The translations under genes and the position numbers were made by a program. From CAZTAR01 sp043813895 (GTDB lineage: Bacteria; Planctomycetota; Phycisphaerae; UBA1845; UTPLA1), in assembly GCA_043813895.1 (NCBI GenBank), contig JBDRKQ010000020.1:3523-67522 (forward strand): DNA of 64,000 bases, read 5' to 3'. Under the pieces are notes generated by a model. That model was not told the origin of the DNA. It worked only from the letters and a program-made list of their open reading frames with translations, and did no database searches. Of the stretch, positions 41,524-49,594 are shown in pieces. Numbering within the stretch: position 1 is the first letter of the stretch; each line of letters begins with the position of its first letter.

Positions 41524-42573
41524 ATGACGGTCCGACATAGCCCGGTTGTGAGTCTGGCGATAGCGGTATGGGTTAGCATGGTGGGTTCGGCGGGTATTGC
41601 CATCGCACAGGCGCCCGGAGTCGGCCGACCGCCTGCCGATGAAACACCCGAACAGATGGCCGAGGAAGCGCTCACGGCTATCGAAACGGGAGACCTCGAG
41701 CGGGCCGCGTTCCTCATTCAGAGGACCAGGCTAATCGAGCCGACCCTGGAAAAGCTTGACCTTGCCGAGGGGCTGTTCCTGGTTGAAAAACAGCAGTTTC
41801 CCGAGGCGCTCCAAAAACTCGCGCAGTACAACAAGTCCGAGTCAGGCCAACACGATCACCGCGGTTTCGCTATGGTGGGCAAGATCTACAGTGAGTCTCG
41901 GGGTTACAGGTCGGCGATTCGGCCTCTCGAGAAGGCGAAGGACCTGGCGCCTTTCGAGGAAAAAGGCAAGGCTGTGAGGGCTCAGATCACGATCGATCTG
42001 GCGGTGGCCTATCTGGGATTGAACCGGACGAAACAGGCGCTCGATATTGCCAAGGAAGCCGAGACGCTCGCTCCGAACGACGCGGACATTCAGTACCGCC
42101 TCGCGCAGATCGTGGCGGGCGCGAAGGACTATCCCGCCGCACAGAAACACGTTCGCAGGGCCGTCAACCTGTTGTTGGCCAAGACTCGGGAAGACCCTTT
42201 CGACAAAGAAGCACATACGACTCTCCAGGCGTGCTATCGCATGCTCGTCTACCTTCTCCGGCTTGATTTAGAGCCCCCGCCCGAAAACGGCGAGCCCTAC
42301 CATGCCATCGCCGTGCTATCACGCGAGGCGGCGGAAGTCGATCGGCGCGCGTCCTTGCTGAGCGCCCGTGAGTTCAGCCTCCTGGCCATCGAGAAGGATC
42401 CCACGAAGTACGAGTGGCAGGTATTCGTGGCCGGCGTGGAGGCTGAGTTGGGCGGCATCGAACAGGCGAAGGAAAGGCTCGGGCACATCCTCCAAAACGC
42501 CCCCGACAACGTCGAAGCAGCGGGCCTGCTCTCGGCGTTGGAGGGTAGAGCCACCTCGCAGACCGCCGGCTGA
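41524..42573 (+). CDS. Exported TPR-repeat protein
   Basis: The 349-residue protein has a signal peptide (VVSLAIAVWVSMVGSAGIAIA, cleavage after AQA likely) and then tetratricopeptide repeats: the pattern W/L-x2-G/A-x2-Y/F-x3-A recurs through about residues 50-340 (for example AVAYLGLNRTKQALDIAKEA and RLAQIVAGAKDYPAAQKHVR). TPR proteins act as scaffolds, probably in the periplasm here. ATG 41524 is preferred over GTG/TTG starts 18 bp upstream. It stands alone after the flagellar genes, and a link to motility is not shown. Confidence 0.8.
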   Translation: MTVRHSPVVSLAIAVWVSMVGSAGIAIAQAPGVGRPPADETPEQMAEEALTAIETGDLERAAFLIQRTRLIEPTLEKLDLAEGLFLVEKQQFPEALQKLAQYNKSESGQHDHRGFAMVGKIYSESRGYRSAIRPLEKAKDLAPFEEKGKAVRAQITIDLAVAYLGLNRTKQALDIAKEAETLAPNDADIQYRLAQIVAGAKDYPAAQKHVRRAVNLLLAKTREDPFDKEAHTTLQACYRMLVYLLRLDLEPPPENGEPYHAIAVLSREAAEVDRRASLLSAREFSLLAIEKDPTKYEWQVFVAGVEAELGGIEQAKERLGHILQNAPDNVEAAGLLSALEGRATSQTAG

Positions 42574-42808
42574 CTCCGAGCACCATTCGCTTTTCCACAT
42601 CGCGCCGGCACAAGGGTGGACCGCCTCTCGCGAGACCGGCAAGAACTGCGCATACAGCCTGCGGTTGTTGCCGATGGGCCACTTGCTTACCAGCACAGCA
42701 ATCTCCGTTTGCGCAACGAGTTACAACGCCGATGGCGTGCTCAAGTGTTCAAGTCGACTGCTCGGAAAGTCGATACTCTCTCGGCGGCTTATCGGACAGC
42801 CACGCACT

Positions 42809-42900
42809 GTTGCTCGCGCCGGAAGAACCGGCGCCACGGCGCGAGGCAACCGGTAAGACCGGCAGGCCCTGCCATCCCGCCGGTGGCAACTCCAGGGCCT
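42809..42900 (+). ncRNA. Candidate structured RNA: three consecutive hairpins
   Basis: TTGC(T)CGCGCC with GGCGCGAGGCAA (42809-42849) encloses a smaller GCCGG-AAGAA-CCGGC hairpin. CCGG-TAAGA-CCGG follows at 42850-42862, then AGGCCCTG (42864-42871) pairs with CAGGGCCT (42893-42900). The set ends 40 bp before the next start codon, in a 367-bp gap. It could be a leader element or a terminator region of the TPR gene; no known class is recognisable. Confidence 0.3.
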
Positions 42901-42940
42901 TCTGACGGGCAATCGTCTGGGAGTATGGAGTTCAGCGTTC

Positions 42941-44155
42941 ATGTCGGCCACATACCGCACAATAGTGGTTATCTGTTTCGTGAGCCTGTCGGCAATCTCA
43001 ACCGGCTGCAAGTCCGAACTATGGACGACCATGCAACAACACAGTCGCGCCGACGATTCGGACATAGATCCGAACGAGGCCGCTAATTCGGAGCAGACCG
43101 CCGAGCTTGTTCCGCAGACGTCCGCCGAATCCGAATTGGACAGGCATCGTGATTTGTGTTTGTTCGGCCGGGATGACATGTCGAGCAACATCGCTTTCGA
43201 AGGCAAGGCTGCAACGGACGTCCGACAACATACCAGTCCCGGCGAGGGGGCAGACTTCGATCCCGACGTTGATCCGACAGGCAAGCAACTCGTCTTTGCT
43301 TCCACACGGCACTCGCGCCACAGTCATCTTTATACCAAGTCGATCGACGGCGCCGTGGTGACGCAGATTACGGACGAATCGGCGGATGATGCGCAGCCGG
43401 CCTTTTCACCAGACGGCAAACTCATCGCTTTCACGAGTGACCGCGGCGGCCAGTGGGACATCTGGGTCGTTGACACGAACGGGAGGAACCCGATCCAAAT
43501 CACCAGGAACCCGATGCCGGAGCTGCACCCGAGTTGGTCGCCCGACGGGAAGCGTCTGGTCTATTGCCGCCTGAATTCGAAAGAGAACCGGGGCGAGTTG
43601 TGGGTTGCCGACCTGGAGAACCCGGGCGTCAAGCGTTTCATCGGCGAAGGTCTCTTTCCGGATTGGTCGCCCACCGGCGACAAGATCGTGTATCAGCGGG
43701 CAAGGGAGCGGGGGAGCCGCTGGTTCAGTATTTGGACCATCGATCTGCGGGAGGATGAAGTGCTGTTCCCGACTGAAATCGCCAGCAACACCCACGCCGC
43801 GCTGATCTCTCCGGCCTGGTCCGCCGACGGTACGCAAGTCGCATTTGCTTCCGTTCGCGCAGAGAGCAGCGAAAACGCGGGTCCGGATTCACTCAGTTAC
43901 ACCGATGTCGGCAGATCCGACATCGTGATGATCGACACCGACGGGCGAGGCTTGCAACGACTCACCGACGGTCGCGGCAAGCACTACGCGCCCACGTGGG
44001 CGGTTGACGGCAGGGTCTTTTTCACCGCCAAGCTGAGTAAGGGCGAGTCAATCTGGAGCATCAAGCCGTTTCGACCGGTGATCTTCACGGAGCCGCCGGT
44101 CAAAACAGGCAATCATCGGGCGGCGTACGTTGATGATCCGGCGACCGAACCCTAG
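42941..44155 (+). CDS. TolB-like beta-propeller lipoprotein
   Basis: The 404-residue product has a lipoprotein signal peptide with lipobox ISTGC (Cys23). From about residue 100 on it has PD40/TolB-type propeller repeats: FDPDVDPTGKQLVFASTR, AQPAFSPDGKLIAFTSDRGG, LHPSWSPDGKRLVYCRL, FPDWSPTGDKIVYQ and ISPAWSADGTQVAFAS. Such propellers bind proteins or peptidoglycan-linked partners at the outer membrane; no Pal/TolAQR genes accompany it. It is followed at 30 bp by another lipoprotein gene in the same direction and probably shares its transcript. Confidence 0.85.
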   Translation: MSATYRTIVVICFVSLSAISTGCKSELWTTMQQHSRADDSDIDPNEAANSEQTAELVPQTSAESELDRHRDLCLFGRDDMSSNIAFEGKAATDVRQHTSPGEGADFDPDVDPTGKQLVFASTRHSRHSHLYTKSIDGAVVTQITDESADDAQPAFSPDGKLIAFTSDRGGQWDIWVVDTNGRNPIQITRNPMPELHPSWSPDGKRLVYCRLNSKENRGELWVADLENPGVKRFIGEGLFPDWSPTGDKIVYQRARERGSRWFSIWTIDLREDEVLFPTEIASNTHAALISPAWSADGTQVAFASVRAESSENAGPDSLSYTDVGRSDIVMIDTDGRGLQRLTDGRGKHYAPTWAVDGRVFFTAKLSKGESIWSIKPFRPVIFTEPPVKTGNHRAAYVDDPATEP

Positions 44156-44185
44156 TGCGCTAGTTTGGGATGTGAGTCCTGATTC

Positions 44186-44935
44186 GTGAGCGAGTTGACT
44201 ACGAGAACAAGCTGGAAGTTGCTCGGTGCCGCGGGGCTCGTCTGCCTGACGGGCGGCTGTGAATCAGCGAAGCCGACCGTGCAGACGACGAATGCCTTCG
44301 TGGAGTCCCGGACTTTTGCGGTGGCGCCGATTCTCAACTTCAGCGGCGAGTTCGATCTTGATCCCGTCAAGGCCGCGGATCTTCTTGCGTCGGAGCTATC
44401 GCACGTCGAAGGCATCAACGTCCTTCCGGTGAACCGTGTAGTCGCGCTGCTCGCAACCGAGAACAAGGCCCAGATCGAATCGCCGGCGCACGCGCTGGCC
44501 GTCGCCGAGGCAGTGGGCGCAGACGCCATCATCGTGGCGGGCATCATTGAATACGACGCGTACACGCCCATCGTCGGGCTCGCGGTCCAGGTGTATACGC
44601 GAGGGAGTCAACCATCCCGACCCGCTCTTGACGCAGTGACGGCGTCGCGTCAAGCGCGCCCCATGACCCTCGCCGAAATGGCCGACGCTCTCAATCCTGC
44701 CGGTCAGGTCCAGGCGGTTTACAACGGTTCCCATAAGCACATTGTGGACGCGGTGCAACGATACGGCCGGAGCCGAAGCGAGGGGGATAATCCGCTCGGT
44801 TGGCGGCAATACTTGAAAGTCCAGCCGCTATACCTCCGATTCTGCTGGCATGATGCCATCAGTCGCCTGATGGAGCAGGAGAGTATGCGACAAGCCATCC
44901 TGGCGGACTGCTACAACCCGGAGGTTTCGCAATGA
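44186..44935 (+). CDS. CsgG/FlgT-like outer-membrane lipoprotein
   Basis: This 249-residue protein begins at a GTG and has a lipoprotein signal with lipobox LTGGC (about residues 21-25). FAVAPILNFSGEFDLDPVKA and HVEGINVLPVNRVVALLA are typical of the periplasmic nucleotide-binding-like domain shared by CsgG, FlgT and TolB N-terminal proteins: a strand-helix fold that begins by naming a lipoprotein's required assembly partners. A shadow of function cannot be set. It overlaps the next gene by 4 bp (ATGA) and follows the propeller lipoprotein, so the three form a unit. Confidence 0.65.
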   Translation: MSELTTRTSWKLLGAAGLVCLTGGCESAKPTVQTTNAFVESRTFAVAPILNFSGEFDLDPVKAADLLASELSHVEGINVLPVNRVVALLATENKAQIESPAHALAVAEAVGADAIIVAGIIEYDAYTPIVGLAVQVYTRGSQPSRPALDAVTASRQARPMTLAEMADALNPAGQVQAVYNGSHKHIVDAVQRYGRSRSEGDNPLGWRQYLKVQPLYLRFCWHDAISRLMEQESMRQAILADCYNPEVSQ

Positions 44936-45141
44936 GCAACCCGGTTCGACAGTTGTCCCTCGTGAAAGGCAAGCACCGGTATCTGTTTCGCTACCAGCCA
45001 GGCAACGAGGCGGATGTTATCGGGGCTTTCGCCAATCTGGCGAGTGATGCCGCGACGGAATTCGACTGGTTCGACGCTGCCGTTCTGAGCTATCAAATGG
45101 GGCGTCGATTGGAGTTGGAGTTAGATGAACTCAGGGCATGA
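44932..45141 (+). CDS. Small soluble protein, 69 residues, coupled to lipoprotein gene
   Basis: The start codon overlaps the preceding stop as ATGA. The product has no signal or membrane span and reads like a compact alpha/beta protein (LVKGKHRYLFRYQPGNEADV, then FANLASDAATEFDWFDAAVL). It ends in a leucine/glutamate helix. No known family is recognised, but composition and coupling support a real gene. Confidence 0.7.
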   Translation: MSNPVRQLSLVKGKHRYLFRYQPGNEADVIGAFANLASDAATEFDWFDAAVLSYQMGRRLELELDELRA

Positions 45142-45311
45142 ACGGCCCGATACTCCGATAGCCGCGGGGGGGATACCCCGCGGTGAGGCAACACCTCGGA
45201 CGTCATCTCGTCGCCGAGGGAGGACGGATTCTGGTGGGTAGGCGTTGGAGAGTGCCGAAGCCAGGTTGCTGCTAGGAATCGAAGAACATCGCCGAGAAGA
45301 GTCCCGCGATC

Positions 45312-46352
45312 ATGAGTCAAGAACACCCACTGGTCACAGACTTTCTGAACTACCTGCGTTTCGAGCGGCATTTCTCGCCGCACACGGGCAAGTGTTATGC
45401 CGCCGACCTGCACCAGTTCACCCAGTTCCTTGTGGGTGGCGCTGATGCCGCGGCCAACGCTTCGATGGCCTCGCGCGGAACGCACGGTGGCACGTACACG
45501 ACACCGCCTCGGGGCACTGGCGCGGACACTGCCGTGGCCATCGCTCCCGCCACGACCCAGGTCAGTGCGCAGAGCGACGTCGTGCGAACCAAGCTGCTCG
45601 GTACGGACGCCAACCAGGTGCGAGCCTTCCTGGCGTTCCTTCATGAGCGAGAGTACTCGAAGGCAACCGCGGCGAGGAAGCTCGCGACACTTCGCAGCTT
45701 CTACAAGTTCTGCCTCAGGCGGAACTACATCAGCTCCAACCCGGTTGCGACGATCCGCACGCCCAAGCAGGAGAAGCGGCTGCCCAAGTTCCTCGACATG
45801 GAGCAGATTCAGAAGCTCCTCAACACGCCCGACGATTCGACGCTGCTCGGTGCGCGAGACCGCGCGATGCTCGAGACGTTGTACTCAACCGGCGTCCGTG
45901 TCAGCGAGCTTGTCGCCCTTAACATCTCCGACGTGGACGCGACCGGAGAGTCGCTGAGGGTTCGCGGGAAGGGTCGTAAGGAGCGCATCTCCCCCGTCGG
46001 CCCGACCTCGCTGGCTGCGATCCGAAAGTACCTCGAAATGCGGGCCGCCGATCCCAGAAGCGCGACCTTCGATCCGGAACCACTCTTCGTCAACAAGCAC
46101 GGCCAACGATTGAGCACTCGGAGTGTCCGCCGCAAACTGGACAAGTACCTCGTTATGTGCGGCCTCGATCCGTCGATCAGCCCACACACGCTGCGGCACA
46201 CGTTCGCCACGCACCTGCTCAATAACGGTGCGGACCTCAGGAGCGTCCAGGAGTTGCTTGGCCATCAGTCGATCAGCACGACACAAGTGTACACGCACGT
46301 GACGACCGCTCAATTGAAGAAGGATTACGACGAGAGCCACCCTCGGGCTTAG
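45312..46352 (+). CDS. xerC: Tyrosine recombinase XerC/XerD type
   Basis: A 346-residue site-specific recombinase that would resolve chromosome dimers. The C-terminal catalytic domain has all active residues: Arg in STGVRVSELVALN, Lys in RGKGRKERISP, HxxR in SPHTLRHTFATHLL, His in LGHQSISTTQ and Tyr in QVYTHV. The N-terminal SAM-like domain is interrupted after about residue 40 by a low-complexity insertion of about 45 residues (for example TYTTPPRGTGADTAVAIAP). It shows no integrase-like context, and no att site or phage gene is near. Choosing between XerC and XerD is not possible by eye. Confidence 0.9.
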   Translation: MSQEHPLVTDFLNYLRFERHFSPHTGKCYAADLHQFTQFLVGGADAAANASMASRGTHGGTYTTPPRGTGADTAVAIAPATTQVSAQSDVVRTKLLGTDANQVRAFLAFLHEREYSKATAARKLATLRSFYKFCLRRNYISSNPVATIRTPKQEKRLPKFLDMEQIQKLLNTPDDSTLLGARDRAMLETLYSTGVRVSELVALNISDVDATGESLRVRGKGRKERISPVGPTSLAAIRKYLEMRAADPRSATFDPEPLFVNKHGQRLSTRSVRRKLDKYLVMCGLDPSISPHTLRHTFATHLLNNGADLRSVQELLGHQSISTTQVYTHVTTAQLKKDYDESHPRA

Positions 46353-46487
46353 CTCCAGCCCGAAGACTATCCAATCGCAGAGACTCGAACGAGCGGGCGT
46401 CGCAATCGAATGCGGCGCCCGTCGCTCTTTTACGGTGGGAGGGGGAGTTCTCCGATTGTGCGAGGAGCCACCCACGCAACAGCGCCA

Positions 46488-46518
46488 TCGAGGAGCCGCG
46501 GACTTCAGTCCGCGCGGC
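46488..46518 (-). repeat. 31-bp dispersed palindromic repeat, copy 2
   Basis: Exact reverse complement of 4649-4679, with the core GCGGACTTCAGTCCGC. It lies in the 285-bp gap between the recombinase and the next gene. Confidence 0.75.
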
Positions 46519-46637
46519 TTCTTCTCTGGCCAATCGGCGTTCGTTCCCATCACGCGTGCGTTCTTTGTTTGACCGAGCCCCATGAAGTATGCTGGCCAGT
46601 CGGTTGTTTTGGTCTCTTTCTGAAACGAGGTGCAATA

Positions 46638-47189
46638 ATGAAACCACTCCGTCATCCCCCACTCGGTTTCGCCGCGGCTTTCTGCCTGTTGCCGCTTCTC
46701 CTGATTGGCCCTGTGCTCGTGGCGAACGAACCCCCTACGCCAAAGCAGCGTGAGTTGACGCCCGCGGCCGCGCGCGCGGCGATCAGCGCGAGGTATGAAG
46801 CATGGGGCCGGGCCCGTGTGGAACTTGACAAGAAGACGATGGACTCGATGCTGGCTCCCGATTTCTACGTGTCGCTGTACGGGCGGAGGCTATCGCGGGA
46901 CCAGTTCATCAGTGACATCTCCGAGCCGCGGTCGGGCACCCACCTCACCCGTTTTGACACCGAGATCCTGACCGTCAAGAAAACCGAGGAAGGGTGGACC
47001 CTGGTGATTGCCGAGAAGCTTGAACGGATGATTGCCGGACCGGATGGCAAGCCAGCGAAGGTGTGCAGCTTCTGGGTGACTCGCGATGGCTGGCGCCAAG
47101 AGGGGGAGAAGTGGCTCGTCACCTTCAGTGAGGCGATCGGCCACGAGAATTGGGAACCAGGTACGACGCCTCCGATCAAAGGCTGGTGA
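46638..47189 (+). CDS. Secreted SnoaL/DUF4440-like (NTF2-fold) protein
   Basis: ATG 46638 (ACGAGG upstream) gives 183 residues. A signal peptide (AAFCLLPLLLIGPVLVA) is followed by a domain with an NTF2-like layout: a helical start (AISARYEAWGRARVELDKKT), MDSMLAPDFYVSLYGRRLSR, then four strands ending in DGWRQEGEKWLVTFSEA. This fold binds small molecules or catalyses simple reactions; neither substrate nor residue set is evident. The longer frame upstream crosses the 31-bp repeat and is rejected. Confidence 0.7.
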   Translation: MKPLRHPPLGFAAAFCLLPLLLIGPVLVANEPPTPKQRELTPAAARAAISARYEAWGRARVELDKKTMDSMLAPDFYVSLYGRRLSRDQFISDISEPRSGTHLTRFDTEILTVKKTEEGWTLVIAEKLERMIAGPDGKPAKVCSFWVTRDGWRQEGEKWLVTFSEAIGHENWEPGTTPPIKGW

Positions 47190-47248
47190 GCCGGCTCGCG
47201 ATGGACCCCACTGGCCGCAGCAGAGAGACTGACGCGCGCGGTTCTGAT

Positions 47249-48052
47249 CTAGAGCATCTTCTCCTCGTCACGCAACAGCTTGACGAGTTCCTTCACCGCC
47301 TCCTCCGGCTCGCCCTTCAACATGCGGCCGGGCGGACGCGGCGGCGGGGGGGCGAATTCGCCCATCCACGTGGCCGACGCCTCGCGTGACAGGTCTGCCA
47401 CGCTGAAGCCCAACGCCGCGGCATCCTTCACGTCCACGGGCTTCTTCTTCGCCTTCATCAGGCCCGGCAGCGACGGGTAACGCGGCTCGCCGAGCCCCTT
47501 GTCGCACGTCAGCAGGCACGGGAACCGGACCTCGACGACCTCTTCCGCGCCTTCGATCCGCCGCCGGACCGTCGCGGACTTGAAGTCGCCTCCCCACTCG
47601 ATGTTCACGACGGCGCCGACGTGCGGCCAGCCGAGGCACTCGGCCAGCGCGGGGCCTGCCTGCCCGCTGTCGTAGTCGATCGCCAGCTTGCCCGCCAGGA
47701 TCACGTCGAACTCCATGTCCTTGATCGCCGTCGCGATGACGCGCGCGGCCGTCAGCTCATCGAGATTCGCGAAGAGGTCGTCGCAAAGGTGGATGACCGA
47801 ATCGACGCCCATCGCGTAGGCCGTCCGCAGAACATCCACGCTGCCCGCCGTTCCGAGCGTCAGGGCGGTGACTTCGGCATTCGCGCCGGGATTCTTCTCG
47901 CGAAGCTGCAAAGCCGCCTCGACGCCGAACTCGCAGAAAGGGTTCATAACGAACTTCACGCCGGCCGTCTCGATCCCGCTGCCGTCTTCCTTGACTTTGA
48001 TTGTCGTCGTCGAATCTGGAACGTGCTTGACCAATACCAGTACTTTCATCAC
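47249..48052 (-). CDS. etfB: Electron transfer flavoprotein beta subunit
   Basis: The 267-residue protein starts MMKVLVLVKHVPDSTTTIKV and contains VILAGKLAIDYDSGQAGPAL, the AMP-binding signature of ETF beta. ETF passes electrons from acyl-CoA dehydrogenases to the quinone pool or, in bifurcating types, between NADH, ferredoxin and crotonyl-CoA. No etfA is next to it; the gene ends the minus-strand run that starts with the activase. A 20-residue proline-rich loop near the end (GEFAPPPPRPPGRML) is unusual. Confidence 0.92.
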   Translation of the reverse strand: MMKVLVLVKHVPDSTTTIKVKEDGSGIETAGVKFVMNPFCEFGVEAALQLREKNPGANAEVTALTLGTAGSVDVLRTAYAMGVDSVIHLCDDLFANLDELTAARVIATAIKDMEFDVILAGKLAIDYDSGQAGPALAECLGWPHVGAVVNIEWGGDFKSATVRRRIEGAEEVVEVRFPCLLTCDKGLGEPRYPSLPGLMKAKKKPVDVKDAAALGFSVADLSREASATWMGEFAPPPPRPPGRMLKGEPEEAVKELVKLLRDEEKML

Positions 48053-48105
48053 TTACCTTCCAAACCTCAGCGACGCACCGGCCGCTCGCTGGTGTCATGG
48101 TGATG

Positions 48106-49266
48106 TCACTTCGAGCGAATCGCGCCCGGCTCCCGCATGAGGACGTCCGCCAGATCGGTAATGCCCTTGCCGTGTGAGGCTACGGTCTGCACGACCGGCC
48201 GCTCACCGCCGAGCGTCTCGCGAATCTGCGACTGCAAGCGGTCCGCCCCCGGCATGTCCGCCTTATTGATCACGAAGACCTCGGCCACTTCGGTAATGCC
48301 CGCCTTGGCCAATTGCAGCTCATCGCCCGCGCCCGGCATCAGCACGAGCACTAACGGCTTTGCCCACTGGCGCACCGAGACGTCGTTCTGACCCGCGCCG
48401 ACCGTTTCGACGATCAGGTAGTCGACATTTGCGTGCGACAGGGCCTGGACCATCGGCCCCGTGGTCGGCGCCAGCCCGCCGAGCGTCCCGCGGCTCGCGG
48501 ACGAACGGAGGAAGAAGCCGGGTTCATTCGCTGCCAACGCCATCCTGGCGCGATCGCCAAGCAGCGCCCCGCCCGTGATCGGGCTCGCCGGATCCACCGC
48601 GATCACCGCCACACGTTTCTCGCGATCGCAGAGCTCTTTCGTCAGTCGGCCGATCAGCGTGCTCTTGCCCACGCCCGGGGCGCCCGTGATGCCGACCACG
48701 GTCGTTTTGCTCTCACCGGCGGGCAGATGCTTCGCCAACTCGTCTGCGGACGGCTCACTCTCGATCCAACTCAGCACGCGACCCAGTGCCGTCCGATCAC
48801 CCGCTCTCGCAGAGGCGAGCCAGGCTGCCTGTTCGCCGTTTGCCCAGGCGGCCTGCCGGCGGTGTTGGCTTTCGGCGCCGAGTTCTTTCACCGATCCGAG
48901 GATTCGTTCCAGGGAATCTTCCGGTTTGAAAACGCCGGCCACGCCCGCGTCCTTCATCACCGGCACGTCCTCGTGCGGGATGATTCCGCCGATGACGACC
49001 GGCATGTCGGCCCGGCCGAGCTTGCCCAGTTCCTGCATCAAGACCGGTACGAGCGTTAGATGGGCGGCGCTGTGAAAGCTCGCCCCCAGGACGTCCGCGT
49101 CCTCCTCCACGGCGGCCTTGGCCGTGCCTGCGGGCGTCTGCCACAGACCCGTGTAGATCACCTCCATGCCGCCGTCACGGAAGCTCCGCGCCAGGACCTT
49201 CACGCCGCGGTCGTGTCCGTCCAAACCGACCTTTGCCAGTAGAATCCGCGTAGGTGTGTCTGCCAT
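48106..49266 (-). CDS. Fusion: B12-binding domain + MeaB-type GTPase
   Basis: Residues 1-135 form a cobalamin-binding domain of the methylmalonyl-CoA mutase C-terminal type (LAKVGLDGHDRGVKVLARSF, with DxHxxG giving axial His18; GASFHSAAH; MPVVIGGIIP). Residues about 145-386 form a MeaB/ArgK G-protein domain: P-loop GAPGVGKS at 195-202, IAVDPASPITGGALLGDRAR, VETVGAGQND, and NKAD. MeaB loads and protects adenosylcobalamin mutases. Fusion of just these two, without the mutase barrel, resembles IcmF with its catalytic part removed, so a separate mutase alpha subunit is needed elsewhere in the genome. It lies 53 bp before etfB. Confidence 0.88.
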   Translation of the reverse strand: MADTPTRILLAKVGLDGHDRGVKVLARSFRDGGMEVIYTGLWQTPAGTAKAAVEEDADVLGASFHSAAHLTLVPVLMQELGKLGRADMPVVIGGIIPHEDVPVMKDAGVAGVFKPEDSLERILGSVKELGAESQHRRQAAWANGEQAAWLASARAGDRTALGRVLSWIESEPSADELAKHLPAGESKTTVVGITGAPGVGKSTLIGRLTKELCDREKRVAVIAVDPASPITGGALLGDRARMALAANEPGFFLRSSASRGTLGGLAPTTGPMVQALSHANVDYLIVETVGAGQNDVSVRQWAKPLVLVLMPGAGDELQLAKAGITEVAEVFVINKADMPGADRLQSQIRETLGGERPVVQTVASHGKGITDLADVLMREPGAIRSK

Positions 49267-49594
49267 GCTGAAAACCGGTTTCTGTTGCGGCTAGCCGCCC
49301 ATTTCCCATGCCCGCGCCACTCGCGGCAGGGTGCCGCATTGTGGCATATCCCGACAGCCGCGCCAAGTCCGCCCGGCGTGTCCAGCGCTACGCGGGTCCG
49401 TGACCGTTCAGGCGGTTCGCGAATCAGCGAACTGGAGAGCGATATCACGCATGTCGAGTACCTGGTCCGAGCCCCGAGCGCAAGCGAGCGGGTCCGAAGA
49501 CCTGCGGTCTGTCCACGAAGCCCCCGCGCTGACGCTTGGGGCTCGGATCACGTCGCCCGTCTGGGCGCACCCGCCGGTCGAACGTGTAACACCC
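49267..49594. other. Intergenic region with GC-rich hairpins
   Basis: A 328-bp gap. It holds paired GC-rich motifs of dispersed type: GAGCCCCGAGCGCAAGCGAG (49471-49490) and a partner-like GCGCTGACGCTTGGGGCTCG (49527-49546), an inverted pair. A similar sequence, CGCTTGCGCTCGGGGTTCGG, is at 15510-15529. No gene is seen. Confidence 0.45.

Noticed and set aside
42809..42900. Cobalamin or c-di-GMP riboswitch
   Set aside because: Neither the B12-box nor the GEMM core is present; only general hairpins could be supported.
45312..46352. Integrase of a phage or genomic island
   Set aside because: Full Xer catalytic set, but no phage genes, no att duplication at the tRNA-Leu and an Xer-like length; a housekeeping recombinase fits better.
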